DNA from: GWB2-37-7 sp049684915
Lineage (GTDB): Bacteria; Bacillota; Clostridia; Lutisporales; Lutisporaceae
DNA: 30,627 nt
Reading direction: 5' to 3'
Assembly (NCBI GenBank): GCA_049684915.1
Contig: JBAVGO010000188.1
Location: forward strand, 1-30,627
Shown: positions 22,193 through 30,063 of the stretch, in pieces
How positions within the stretch are numbered: position 1 is the stretch's first letter
Layout of the letters: every line of letters begins with the position of its first letter
Position numbers and translations under genes: made by a program
Notes under the pieces: generated by a model
The model's database searches: none
Seen by the model: only the letters and a program-made list of their open reading frames with translations
Told to the model about the DNA's origin: nothing

Positions 22193-23581
22193 TTATTTTG
22201 CGTCAATAGTTAGTAGCTGCTTTACCGTAGTATCTGAAGTTAGCCCTGTAAATTTAACAGTAACAATATTTCCTTCAAGGGATAGAACTCCCTTATCTAT
22301 ATCTTTTGCTTTAATCCTAACGCTGTAGCCATCAGTACCTGTAAAGGTATAACCATCAACCTTTTTAAAGCCCATATACTCCAAAGCCGAAGCAAGATTG
22401 ATTACCGTAGCACCATTTCTCATTTTTTTTGCGAATTTGCTTTCAGCACCACTCATGCTGAACAGAGCCTGTGTACCAACCTTTGCATAAATCAATTTTT
22501 TTACACGCATACCTTCCGGGAGATCAGGTCCTATAAACAAAGGTGCATCTTCACCAGAGATTTTGATATATTGTCCACTAAATACCGAATACTTCTCATT
22601 CTTCTTCATATCATCTGCTACCAATTGAACGAAATCTGACTTATCAGCAAAGTATTTTTTTAGAATACTATCTATAGAAATCGCTTTATCCTGTGAATCA
22701 TAGTATTTATAGTCCTCTAGTTTTAGCTGCCTTATCGCTGTTTCTAGTATAACTGCGTTAGTTGCTTCTGAAGTTTCCATCTCACGCATCATTTCTATCT
22801 TAGCAATGAATTTCACCCAATACATTGCTCTTTCATCAGGAACAACAATACGTAAATCAACAGGCTCACCGTTTATCTCATAAGCTATGACAACATCACG
22901 TTTATGTAAAATATCTGCTGGAATCTCAACCGAGTATCCGTCAGAAGCTGTCGCAACTATTGAATTATATTGCTCCATCGAAGCATTATGCTCCTTCAGT
23001 ATTGACGAAAGCAGCACACCTTTAGCTGTAATTTCAGATTCATCACCATTGGAGTCAATTGAAACAGCTTTTTTCTCAACGCTCTCCATAGACTTAAGCT
23101 CTGCTCCATTTATAACAACTTCATCATTAGATAATCCAATAATCGTAATTGTCTGGCTTCCAGATGCTTCTTCAACATCTGTATATCCAAGCTTTTTCGG
23201 ATCTTCACCCGCTTGCTTAATGCAATCTGCTACAGCAGTCAGTATAGCCCTGCTCGTCAATGTTGCACCTGTTACAACGTCAACATTAAATGACTGCTCT
23301 TTAACAATCTCTTCTGGCAGTTTAGCAATCGCCTTATCGCCATAACCAACAGTTTCATTGTTTTCCAAAACCTTGATGGACTTTATACTGTTTTTATCAA
23401 ACGAAACCTCAACCTTTATAGGTCCTTCTTTTCCATTTGCAAGAGCCGTATAAGTACCTGATTTGAATTTTAACACAAGTGTACCATCTGCTTCTTTTGA
23501 GGCATTCGTACAAGCTGAAAGAGAAGTTGACAGCAACAGTGTCAGTAATATTATCAGTAGAACTTTAACATTTTTACTCAT
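22193..23581 (-). CDS. FMN-binding lipoprotein with two molybdopterin-oxidoreductase-like domains
   Basis: 462 residues. Signal peptide with lipobox LSAC (lipidated Cys at about 24). Residues about 35-132 are an FMN-bind domain, with DVVTGATLTSRAI, the motif in which a Thr is covalently flavinylated by ApbE. Two domains follow (about 140-270 and 280-460), each with a DGYS motif: SDGYSVEIPADI and TDGYSVRIKAKD, plus a MYWVKFIAKIEM strand, as in the oxidoreductase-molybdopterin fold. So it probably carries a surface flavin for electron transfer. Start ATG has AAGGAG 4 bases upstream. It is the second gene of the operon, 13 bases after the first. No apbE is seen in the window, so flavinylation needs an enzyme encoded elsewhere. 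Confidence 0.83.
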   Translation of the reverse strand: MSKNVKVLLIILLTLLLSTSLSACTNASKEADGTLVLKFKSGTYTALANGKEGPIKVEVSFDKNSIKSIKVLENNETVGYGDKAIAKLPEEIVKEQSFNVDVVTGATLTSRAILTAVADCIKQAGEDPKKLGYTDVEEASGSQTITIIGLSNDEVVINGAELKSMESVEKKAVSIDSNGDESEITAKGVLLSSILKEHNASMEQYNSIVATASDGYSVEIPADILHKRDVVIAYEINGEPVDLRIVVPDERAMYWVKFIAKIEMMREMETSEATNAVILETAIRQLKLEDYKYYDSQDKAISIDSILKKYFADKSDFVQLVADDMKKNEKYSVFSGQYIKISGEDAPLFIGPDLPEGMRVKKLIYAKVGTQALFSMSGAESKFAKKMRNGATVINLASALEYMGFKKVDGYTFTGTDGYSVRIKAKDIDKGVLSLEGNIVTVKFTGLTSDTTVKQLLTIDAK

Positions 23582-23594
23582 ATATCTCCTTTAC

Positions 23595-24143
23595 CTACTT
23601 ATTAATTATAATTTTGGATGTGTTCTTTACGAATTGATTTCCAGTTCCTTGAACAGGTGTCATCTGAACAGGCCCACTTTTTTCATCTAATAATTCGCCG
23701 TCCTTAGCCCATGCAAGTATTGTATCATCATTGGATGCAAGCGTTTTGTCATATTCTGCTGAGAAGCCATCACCCGCTTCAATTGTGATTCCTTTGAAAT
23801 CCTTGACACCGATGGAGTCTAAGATGTCTTTTAGCTTTACACCTGTGTATTTATTGGTTTTTGTTTCACCTGCTTTATTCTTTATGGTAGCTTCAATTGT
23901 AACCGAATTAAGCTTTGCAATGTCACTGGATTTAATCTCAGTAACGCCGTCAACACCAACAACTGCTACCTTCCAATCTCCAATTGCTGCGTTTTCTACA
24001 CCCGCTTTGTCATCTGCTGCTTGAGTTGTGGTTGGTACAGCAGTATTGTTCTGTGTGTCACTGCTTCCTGTACATGCCGTTAACCCTATCACTAACATCA
24101 CTACCAGTAAGATTGCACATAAACTTCTCTTGATTTTTCTCAT
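23595..24143 (-). CDS. Lipoprotein with single molybdopterin-oxidoreductase-like domain
   Basis: 182 residues. Lipobox LTAC anchors it by Cys; a Thr/Asp-rich linker follows, then one domain (about 60-182) with KLKDILDSIGVKDF, AGDGFSAEYDKT and GPVQMTPVQG, which resembles the oxidoreductase-molybdopterin fold seen in three downstream genes. No cysteine for metal binding is visible. First gene after the structured leader and hence the most directly controlled. I start at the ATG at 24143 with GAGGT 6 bases upstream; a TTG at 24161 overlaps that ribosome site. Probably a substrate-binding or structural surface component of the same system; catalytic function is unlikely. Confidence 0.72.
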   Translation of the reverse strand: MRKIKRSLCAILLVVMLVIGLTACTGSSDTQNNTAVPTTTQAADDKAGVENAAIGDWKVAVVGVDGVTEIKSSDIAKLNSVTIEATIKNKAGETKTNKYTGVKLKDILDSIGVKDFKGITIEAGDGFSAEYDKTLASNDDTILAWAKDGELLDEKSGPVQMTPVQGTGNQFVKNTSKIIINK

Positions 24144-24237
24144 TTCATTACCTCTTTTCAAATTATTTTCGAAAGCCTAAAGGTCTATCGAGTGTTAATA
24201 TAATACAGAAACTAACCTGTGTGACTGGAAAAAGACA

Positions 24238-24266
24238 ATAAAAAACGTTCTCCAAAAAGAGAACGC
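24238..24266 (-). terminator. Intrinsic terminator in the leader (riboswitch expression platform)
   Basis: On the minus strand a 7-bp stem (CGTTCTC with GAGAACG) and a 6-base A/T loop, followed by a T-run (TTTTTTATTG), about 95 bases before the first gene of the ECF operon. It sits directly after the folded leader, as expected for transcription-controlling riboswitches. Confidence 0.82.
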
Positions 24267-24287
24267 ACAAAACCACACCAAAAATAA

Positions 24288-24394
24288 GGGCGGGCTTAGT
24301 ATCTCCTTTTCACAATGGAAGGCACAGCCGTTTACAGCTATACCCTAACGTCCTCAGCAACATAACAATGTCTTAGCTGCAAAGGATCGGAGAA
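24288..24394 (-). promoter_or_regulatory. Structured leader RNA, probable riboswitch of unassigned class
   Basis: Between a promoter and a terminator. On the minus strand the RNA closes with P1 (TCTCC at 24389-24393 with GGAGA at 24302-24306); inside it are a stem CAGC/GCTG (24376-24379 with 24355-24358) and an 8-bp stem GGTATAGC/GCTGTGCC (24337-24344 with 24321-24328) with an 8-base loop. Conserved-looking ACTAAGCCCGCCC follows P1. This is multi-stem aptamer geometry about 105 nt long. It does not match FMN, TPP, SAM, cobalamin, lysine, purine or glycine signatures known to me. The mobB gene and oxidoreductase-like domains make the Moco/Tuco class the first candidate to test. Confidence 0.65.
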
Positions 24395-24411
24395 TGTATT
24401 AATTTGACAAC

Positions 24412-24440
24412 ATTTTAACATACCACAAGAGCAATGTCAA
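24412..24440 (-). promoter_or_regulatory. Promoter of the riboswitch-ECF operon
   Basis: Minus strand: TTGACA (24440-24435), 17-base spacer, TAAAAT (24417-24412). The -35 is exact and the -10 has one mismatch. Transcription should start near 24405, giving a leader of about 260 bases that contains the structured RNA and terminator. Confidence 0.8.
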
Positions 24441-24471
24441 TGTGGTGTAATCTATCTTGTATTCGTACCAT

Positions 24472-24493
24472 GGGCTTTTCATAAAAAAGTCCC
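24472..24493 (-). terminator. Hairpin after the dehydrogenase gene, possible terminator
   Basis: Imperfect stem (GGGCTTTT with AAAAGTCCC, one bulged base) 55 bases after the stop of the dehydrogenase gene and upstream of the riboswitch promoter. No T-run follows on the minus strand, so termination efficiency is uncertain. Confidence 0.4.
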
Positions 24494-24547
24494 TACGATA
24501 TCCTTAATTGCCTTTCTCTCTCTTTCTATGGTTTATCTTATGCTCTC

Positions 24548-25579
24548 CTATGGAACTAAAATTACTTTTCCACCCAGTCCTTTTTCTAGAATTTCAAACC
24601 CTTTTTCAAACTCTTCCAATTTAATAACGTGTGTGATTATAGGCTCCATGTTTAAAAGACCTTTATCTAATAAATTTGACATTATAGTCCACGTGCCATA
24701 CATTATTCTTCCGTGTATTCCGATAATTTTAGCTTCTTTAAAAACAACCTGCGAGCCAAGATCTATCTCTAGTGGTTTTGATGGCAAACCTATTAATGCT
24801 ACCGTCCCACCTTTTCTCATGCTTTGAAATCCACCTAATATAGCACTGGTATTGCCTGATGCATCAATAAATGCATCAACACCTATCCCGTCTGTCAATT
24901 CTCTAATTTGTTTAGCAGCGTCAACTTCGGCAGAATTGATTGTATGTGTAGCTCCTAATTCTTTTGCTATATTAAGTCTTAAATCATTTATATCAACGGC
25001 AAAAATATTAGCAGCTCCAAAAGCTTTAGCTGCATTTACTGCCATAAGCCCTATGGGGCCACATCCTATTACAGCAATATTCTTCCCTGTTGCTTGTATC
25101 TCCACACATGACCTAACTGCTGTACCAAGTGGTTCTAATATTGCACCAACATTGGGGTTTATTGACTCAGGAATTTTTACAGCGCACTTTTCTGGTATCT
25201 TTGAATATTCAGAGAAACAACCATTTGTATGAACTCCATATATAACTAAATTTGCACATATATGCTGCATTCCATTTTTACATTGATAACACTGACCACA
25301 AGGTATATGAGTTTCACATGCTACATAATCCCCTACATTTAAGTTTTTTACTGCTGATCCAACTTCAACAACCACAGCACTACATTCATGTCCTAATACA
25401 GTTGGCAGCTCAATTTTTGCATTTTGAGCCCAAGTATTCCAATTATATATATGAAGATCTGTCCCACAAATCGCTGTAGCCTTGATTTTTATTAATACTT
25501 CTTCTGGTCCATAAACTGGCATAGGAACTTCTTTTAGACTAGCACCTTTACTAGGATTATCTTTTACTATCGCTTTCAT
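24548..25579 (-). CDS. Zinc-dependent medium-chain dehydrogenase (threonine/polyol type)
   Basis: 343 residues, the length of Tdh and sorbitol dehydrogenases. The catalytic zinc ligands are Cys38 in ICGTDLHIYNW and the HEC of GHECSAVVV; the structural zinc cysteines are CGQCYQCKNGMQHIC. NAD-binding GCGPIGLMAVNAAKAFGA follows. Its C-terminal pattern (RIMYGTWTIMSNLLDKGLL, THVIKLEEFEKGFE) looks like L-threonine 3-dehydrogenase. Because it sits next to a TRAP transporter, a polyol or sugar-acid substrate is equally likely. ATG has AAGGAG 10 bases upstream; the gap to the PPC gene upstream is 41 bases. It oxidises a secondary alcohol with NAD as a catabolic step; substrate is not decided. Confidence 0.87.
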   Translation of the reverse strand: MKAIVKDNPSKGASLKEVPMPVYGPEEVLIKIKATAICGTDLHIYNWNTWAQNAKIELPTVLGHECSAVVVEVGSAVKNLNVGDYVACETHIPCGQCYQCKNGMQHICANLVIYGVHTNGCFSEYSKIPEKCAVKIPESINPNVGAILEPLGTAVRSCVEIQATGKNIAVIGCGPIGLMAVNAAKAFGAANIFAVDINDLRLNIAKELGATHTINSAEVDAAKQIRELTDGIGVDAFIDASGNTSAILGGFQSMRKGGTVALIGLPSKPLEIDLGSQVVFKEAKIIGIHGRIMYGTWTIMSNLLDKGLLNMEPIITHVIKLEEFEKGFEILEKGLGGKVILVP

Positions 25580-25620
25580 TTAGTTATATCTCCTTATTAT
25601 TCATCTGAAAATAACCAATT

Positions 25621-26097
25621 TTATTTTATTTTAAATAGATTAAATCCACTTTCTTCATCAAAACTCCTGTGAAGTTCAACATTATCAATTTCATGAATTA
25701 CGATTTCAGCTGTAACTGCGATATCATTTCCACCATCTATAAAGTGGCCGCCGAATACTCTCATATATTTATCACTTACCAGCATATGAAGATGTACTGA
25801 TAAATCACCTGTTGCATCATCTAACCCAATAGTGCCTTGGCTAGCAAGCATTTCTAAAGGTCCTTCTAAGATAATAGGCTCACTATACTTAATTCCTAGT
25901 TTTGTACCTTCGCCTGAAATAGCATATATAAATCTTCCAGTATTAAGGCTTCCTATAATACTTACAATATATCCATTCTTAACTCCATGAGAGCTACAGA
26001 CTTCTTTTATACCTGTTATCAAATCTATATCCTTTGGTATTCTACCAACTATAATACGTTTAATACTTGACTCTTTGGTATGTTCTCTTATATTCAT
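25621..26097 (-). CDS. PPC/DUF296 domain protein
   Basis: 158 residues, almost wholly a PPC (DUF296) domain, whose family in bacteria is usually a stand-alone trimeric fold. Landmarks are an initial basic segment (KRIIVGRIPKDIDLITGIKEVC), GYIVSIIGSLNTG and the histidine-rich core GDLSVHLHMLVSD then FGGHFIDGGN, with His residues that could bind metal. In plants this domain accompanies AT-hooks, which are absent here, so DNA binding is not assumed. AGGAG lies 8 bases upstream of ATG and the gene is 14 bases after dctM. Function unknown; may be a small ligand-binding or regulatory partner of the dehydrogenase operon. Confidence 0.85.
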   Translation of the reverse strand: MNIREHTKESSIKRIIVGRIPKDIDLITGIKEVCSSHGVKNGYIVSIIGSLNTGRFIYAISGEGTKLGIKYSEPIILEGPLEMLASQGTIGLDDATGDLSVHLHMLVSDKYMRVFGGHFIDGGNDIAVTAEIVIHEIDNVELHRSFDEESGFNLFKIK

Positions 26098-26111
26098 AAT
26101 CTCAACTCCTA

Positions 26112-27395
26112 TTATTTAATACCCATTGCAGAAGGTAAGAATAATGTTATCTGTGGAATATAAGTTACTAACAACAACACAATTACTGATGCAATTACAA
26201 AAGGAATTACCTTAATCGATATTTCCTTAAGACTTATTTTAGATACTCCACACGCAACATATAGGTTTACTCCAACTGGAGGTGTAACCATTCCTATAGC
26301 AAGGTTCATAGTCATAACAACTCCCAACAACACTGGATCATATCCTAATTTCAATGCAACAGGGAGCATAATTGGTGTGAAAATGTATAAAGCTGATGTT
26401 GCATCTACGAAACATCCTGCTATTAGCAATATTATATTCAGTATAAACAGAAATACAAATTTACTACTTGACACACTAAGTAGGAACTGACTAGCCATAT
26501 CTGCTATGCCTTCTGTTGTAACGAACCATGCAAAGAAACTGGCACATGCTACGATAAACATTACAACTGCTGATCCAATGGCGGATTCTCTCATCAGATT
26601 ATATAACCCTTTTAATGAAATTTTCTTGTATATAAACACACCTACCACTATTCCATAAACTGCTGCTACCGCAGCTGCTTCTGTAGGTGTAAATATACCT
26701 CCATATATTCCGCCTAGGATGATGACTGGCATCAAAAGTCCCCAGATTGCATCTTTAAATGCTATCATTACTTCTTTAAAAGTAGCTTTTTCCTGCTTCG
26801 CAATGTTCATTTTCTTTATTAAGAATAAACTGACTATTATCAAAGCTGTTCCCATCAATAGACCTGGCACAATTCCAGCTATAAATATCTTGCCTATTGA
26901 AACTCCTGCGATTGCTCCATATACAACGAAAGGAATACTAGGTGGAATAATTACGCCGATAGAACCAGCAGTAGCCATCAAGGCCGAGGGCATACCCTTG
27001 CCATAACCTGCCTTTACCATAGCTGGAATTATTATAACTCCAAGTGCAGCAACAGTGGCTGGACCCGAACCTGATATAGCAGCAAAAAAACACGATGTAA
27101 TAACACAAACAATAGCCAAGCCACCTTTTTTATGACCAACAACTTTATTAGCTAAGTCTATTAATTTATCAGATATGCCTGCTTTTTCCATGGTATTACC
27201 TGCTAATATGAAGAAAGGTATAGCTAATAATGTAAACTTACCAATACCCGCATAAATAGTCATAGGGAACAAATCCAAGGGTAATCCTGCTGCTATCATA
27301 GCAATAATGGCAGATACCCCTAAGCTTAATGCAATTGGTACATTTAAAAGTAGAAGTATAGCAAAGGATAGAAATAATATTGCAGCTCCTGACAT
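26112..27395 (-). CDS. dctM: TRAP transporter large permease DctM
   Basis: 427 residues, the size of DctM, with about 12 hydrophobic helices. The protein is the sodium-coupled transport subunit that receives substrate from the DctP lipoprotein. Visible are NVPIALSLGVSAIIAM, GKFTLLAIPFFILAGNTMEKAG (typical DctM opening), GSGPATVAALGVIIIPAM, GVIIPPSIPFVVYGAIAGVSIGKIF and the late MTMNLAIGMVTPPVGVNLYVACG. Start ATG has AAGGAGG 7 bases upstream and overlaps the dctQ stop by one base. The second permease half of a TRAP set whose order P-Q-M is standard. Confidence 0.93.
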   Translation of the reverse strand: MSGAAILFLSFAILLLLNVPIALSLGVSAIIAMIAAGLPLDLFPMTIYAGIGKFTLLAIPFFILAGNTMEKAGISDKLIDLANKVVGHKKGGLAIVCVITSCFFAAISGSGPATVAALGVIIIPAMVKAGYGKGMPSALMATAGSIGVIIPPSIPFVVYGAIAGVSIGKIFIAGIVPGLLMGTALIIVSLFLIKKMNIAKQEKATFKEVMIAFKDAIWGLLMPVIILGGIYGGIFTPTEAAAVAAVYGIVVGVFIYKKISLKGLYNLMRESAIGSAVVMFIVACASFFAWFVTTEGIADMASQFLLSVSSSKFVFLFILNIILLIAGCFVDATSALYIFTPIMLPVALKLGYDPVLLGVVMTMNLAIGMVTPPVGVNLYVACGVSKISLKEISIKVIPFVIASVIVLLLVTYIPQITLFLPSAMGIK

Positions 27396-27865
27396 TATTT
27401 CGCCTCCTTATTTCTAAACATTTTAATTGTAAACTGAGTATATCTTAAGAAAATAAAAATACCACCTACTGGTAAAGTCATGCCAAATATCCATTCTGGC
27501 CAACCCAGCGAGGGTGTCTTAATACCCATTTTTTGTTCCGCAGCAACCATAACGAAGCCATACTTAACCAAAAAGTAGCAGAAAAATGTGGCAACTACCC
27601 AAGTAAATAAAACAACATATTTTTGATATCTTTGAGGTATAAAATCAGTAATGGCACTTAAACCTAAATGTCCGCCTTTTTTTGCTACCACAGCAGCTCC
27701 CAATAAACTTATCAGTATAAACATTATAGTAGTTATTTCTTCAAGGAATGATATTGACATATGTAATACCTTCCTTGAAAATACATTTGCTACTGTGATA
27801 AATGTCATGATAGTTAATCCTGAAGCTATAATATATTGTTCAAAGTTATCTAAAAACTCTTTCAA
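27395..27865 (-). CDS. dctQ: TRAP transporter small permease DctQ
   Basis: 156 residues with four hydrophobic helices, as for DctQ, which pairs with DctM. Family features are the opening helix ASGLTIMTFITVANVFSRKV, SFLEEITTIMFILISLLGAA (EE motif), KKGGHLGLSAITDFIP and the end WPEWIFGMTLPVGGIFIFLRY. The start is a TTG supported by GGAGG 7 bases upstream. It lies 88 bases after dctP, across a hairpin, and overlaps dctM by one base. Confidence 0.9.
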   Translation of the reverse strand: MKEFLDNFEQYIIASGLTIMTFITVANVFSRKVLHMSISFLEEITTIMFILISLLGAAVVAKKGGHLGLSAITDFIPQRYQKYVVLFTWVVATFFCYFLVKYGFVMVAAEQKMGIKTPSLGWPEWIFGMTLPVGGIFIFLRYTQFTIKMFRNKEAK

Positions 27866-27896
27866 CTTATTACCTCCGATCTAAATTGCTATAAAG

Positions 27897-27953
27897 TAGT
27901 GTTTAGATAAGTCCTACACGCATGCACGACTTATCCTTTTTTGAACAACACTA
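27897..27953 (-). promoter_or_regulatory. Intercistronic hairpin between dctP and dctQ
   Basis: Right after the dctP stop: an outer pair TAGTGTT (27897-27903)/AACACTA (27947-27953) and an inner perfect 8-bp pair GATAAGTC (27906-27913)/GACTTATC (27928-27935). No T-run follows on the minus strand, so it probably protects the dctP mRNA end or limits read-through, raising binding protein over permease. Inference. Confidence 0.5.
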
Positions 27954-28982
27954 TTATCTAAAAGCGTCAATTAGTTCTTTGCCCATGATTGGCTCATATT
28001 CTGTATAAACAGGTTTAACTTTTTCAATGAAAGGTTTCATTTGTTCTTCTGTCAATGTAGTTACTACCATTCCCTTTGCAGCAAAATCTTGCGTTTGTTT
28101 AGCTGATAGTTCTCTGTTCAGGTTTCTTTGGAATTCATTAGCTTCTTTTGCAGCCTGTATGATTATATCTTGTGTTGCTTTATCGAAGCTATCAAATCTT
28201 GCTTTATTCATACCAAGTATTATTGAATCGTACGAGTAATTCCAAACTGTCATATATTTTTGTACTTCATTTATTTTTGATGAGTTGATAACGTCTGTAG
28301 GATTTTCTTGACCATCAATTGTTTTTTGTTGTAGAGCCGTAAATACTTCGCCAAAGTTCATTGTTATTGGGTCAGCACCTAGAGCTTTATATAGTGATAT
28401 AAACATCTTGATTCCAGGAATTCTTAATTTTAAGCCCTTTATATCATCAGGAGTAGCTATAGGTCTTTTACTGTTTGTGATTTGTCTGAACCCGTTTTCT
28501 CCAAAACCAAGTCCTACTATACCCTTTTCCAACAGTAATTTGTTTATAGCTGTTCCTCCTGCTCCACTTAATTTTTCATCAGCAGTAGCTATATCTGGAA
28601 TTAACCATGGTAAACTTATAACGCCAAATCTTTCATCTGTTATTGAATATATTATATTTGAGTGGTAAGTAAAATCAACTGCACCTGATATTAGCATTTC
28701 TATGCCCTTACCTTGGCTTCCGCCTGCAAGCTGCTCATTAGGATATACTTTTATTTCTACATTGCCATTTGTTCTTTCTTTAACAAGGTCAGCAAACTTA
28801 TTTGCACCTTTTGTCCATGATGAAGTATCAGAAGTAGTTGTACTCATCTTTAATTGAACTTTCTTAACTGTAGGTGCTGGTGTAGTTCCTCCTGGTGTTG
28901 GTGTTGCTGCTGGTTTACATCCTGCTATAGCTAAAATAAATATAAGTAACATTGATACAATAATAGCTAACTTTTTATTCAT
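27954..28982 (-). CDS. dctP: TRAP transporter substrate-binding lipoprotein DctP
   Basis: 342 residues. Lipobox AIAGC makes it a lipoprotein (Cys22), with a Thr/Pro-rich linker (about 25-40) as in Gram-positive DctP proteins. Family landmarks: SSWTKGANKFADLVKERTNG, GGSQGKGIEMLISGAVDF, the LKLRIPG strand and DGQENPTDVI, where an arginine (Arg in LRIPG) normally contacts the carboxylate of the substrate. So a carboxylic or sugar-acid substrate is likely. Start ATG has AGGAGG 7 bases upstream. First gene of the TRAP operon; the 229 bases upstream, before lipA, show no clear promoter or cre site. Confidence 0.92.
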   Translation of the reverse strand: MNKKLAIIVSMLLIFILAIAGCKPAATPTPGGTTPAPTVKKVQLKMSTTTSDTSSWTKGANKFADLVKERTNGNVEIKVYPNEQLAGGSQGKGIEMLISGAVDFTYHSNIIYSITDERFGVISLPWLIPDIATADEKLSGAGGTAINKLLLEKGIVGLGFGENGFRQITNSKRPIATPDDIKGLKLRIPGIKMFISLYKALGADPITMNFGEVFTALQQKTIDGQENPTDVINSSKINEVQKYMTVWNYSYDSIILGMNKARFDSFDKATQDIIIQAAKEANEFQRNLNRELSAKQTQDFAAKGMVVTTLTEEQMKPFIEKVKPVYTEYEPIMGKELIDAFR

Positions 28983-29211
28983 TTTATTTCCTCCTAATTT
29001 TTTATTTTTTGTTTAAATATTTTAGTAACAAAAGATCCTGTGAAATCTCAAAATACAACTCTATAATTAATGGGACTATCCTCTCCTTTCCAAATTTGTA
29101 TTCCAGTTCCTCGAATTGTCGAAATATTTCTTACCATATAGCAATATTTTCACCTACTATAAACACTTGTATTCGGTAATAATTCATTTAATAGCACAGC
29201 CAAAACTTGTT

Positions 29212-30063
29212 TTATTTTACAAAAGCTTCCCCTGCATGATACGAGCTTCTTACTAGGGGAGAAGAGGCTACATATAGGAAGCCCATTTCTTCAGCTTTCT
29301 TTTTATACTTTTCAAAGACTTCTGGACTTACATATTCTATCACTGGATGGTGTTTTTTTGACGGTGCAAGGTATTGACCGATTGTAACTATATCGCATCT
29401 GAATTTATGAAGGTGTGATAGTAGTGTTATTACCTCTTCTTGGGTTTCACCTAAGCCCACCATAAAACCTGATTTTGAGTAAATGTAGGGATCCATTTCC
29501 TTCACTCTTTTAAGAAGCTCCAATGTGCGATCATAATTAGCCATAGGTCTAACCTGGGGATAAAGCCTTTTTATAGTTTCAATATTATGATTGATTACTT
29601 TAGGCTTAGCCTTAACTACTTTGTACAAAGCATCCCTATCACCTTGAAAATCCGGGATAAGAACCTCTACATCTGTATTAGCGGAGGCGTCTTTTACTGC
29701 TTCAATAACCTTTGCAAAATGACTTGCCCCTCCATCTGGAAGATCATCCCTAGTTACTGATGTGATTACTACATATTTTAAACCAAGTAGTTTTACTGCT
29801 TCTGCTACATGAAAAGGCTCCTGTGTGTCCAAAGTTTCTGGTGCATTTTTACTAACAGTGCAAAATGTGCAATTTCTAGTGCATTCTCTTCCAAGAATCA
29901 TAAATGTTGCTGTCTTTTTACCAAAACACTCCATAAGATTTGGACAATTCGCTTCCTCGCAAACGGTATGAAGGTTTAGCTTCTGCAACATACTAACTAC
30001 ATTCTGCATATCCAAACTGCTGGAAGTTTTAATTTTTAGCCAATCTGGTTTCTTATCTTCCAT
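29212..30063 (-). CDS. lipA: Lipoyl synthase LipA
   Basis: 283 residues. A radical-SAM enzyme that inserts two sulfurs into octanoyl groups on lipoyl domains. Both clusters are visible: the auxiliary Cys35-x4-Cys40-x5-Cys46 (CEEANCPNLMEC) and the radical-SAM Cys61-x3-Cys65-x2-Cys68 (CTRNCTFC); the C-terminal RSSYHAGE holds the serine that ligates the auxiliary cluster. GDRDALYKVVKAKPKVINHNIET is the usual core. I start at the ATG at 30063 with GAGGG 8 bases upstream; it overlaps lipB by 11 bases. A TTG at 30078 is less likely. Slightly shorter than E. coli LipA (321), which is normal for Firmicutes. Confidence 0.95.
   Translation of the reverse strand: MEDKKPDWLKIKTSSSLDMQNVVSMLQKLNLHTVCEEANCPNLMECFGKKTATFMILGRECTRNCTFCTVSKNAPETLDTQEPFHVAEAVKLLGLKYVVITSVTRDDLPDGGASHFAKVIEAVKDASANTDVEVLIPDFQGDRDALYKVVKAKPKVINHNIETIKRLYPQVRPMANYDRTLELLKRVKEMDPYIYSKSGFMVGLGETQEEVITLLSHLHKFRCDIVTIGQYLAPSKKHHPVIEYVSPEVFEKYKKKAEEMGFLYVASSPLVRSSYHAGEAFVK

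Noticed and set aside
22887..23345. 152-codon plus-strand open frame
   Set aside because: Antisense shadow of the FMN-binding lipoprotein; Ser/Thr-rich and without family likeness.
24288..24394. FMN, TPP or cobalamin riboswitch
   Set aside because: None of the core sequences of these classes (AGGGGUGGGGUGA, CUGAGA, B12 box) is present; I left the class open.
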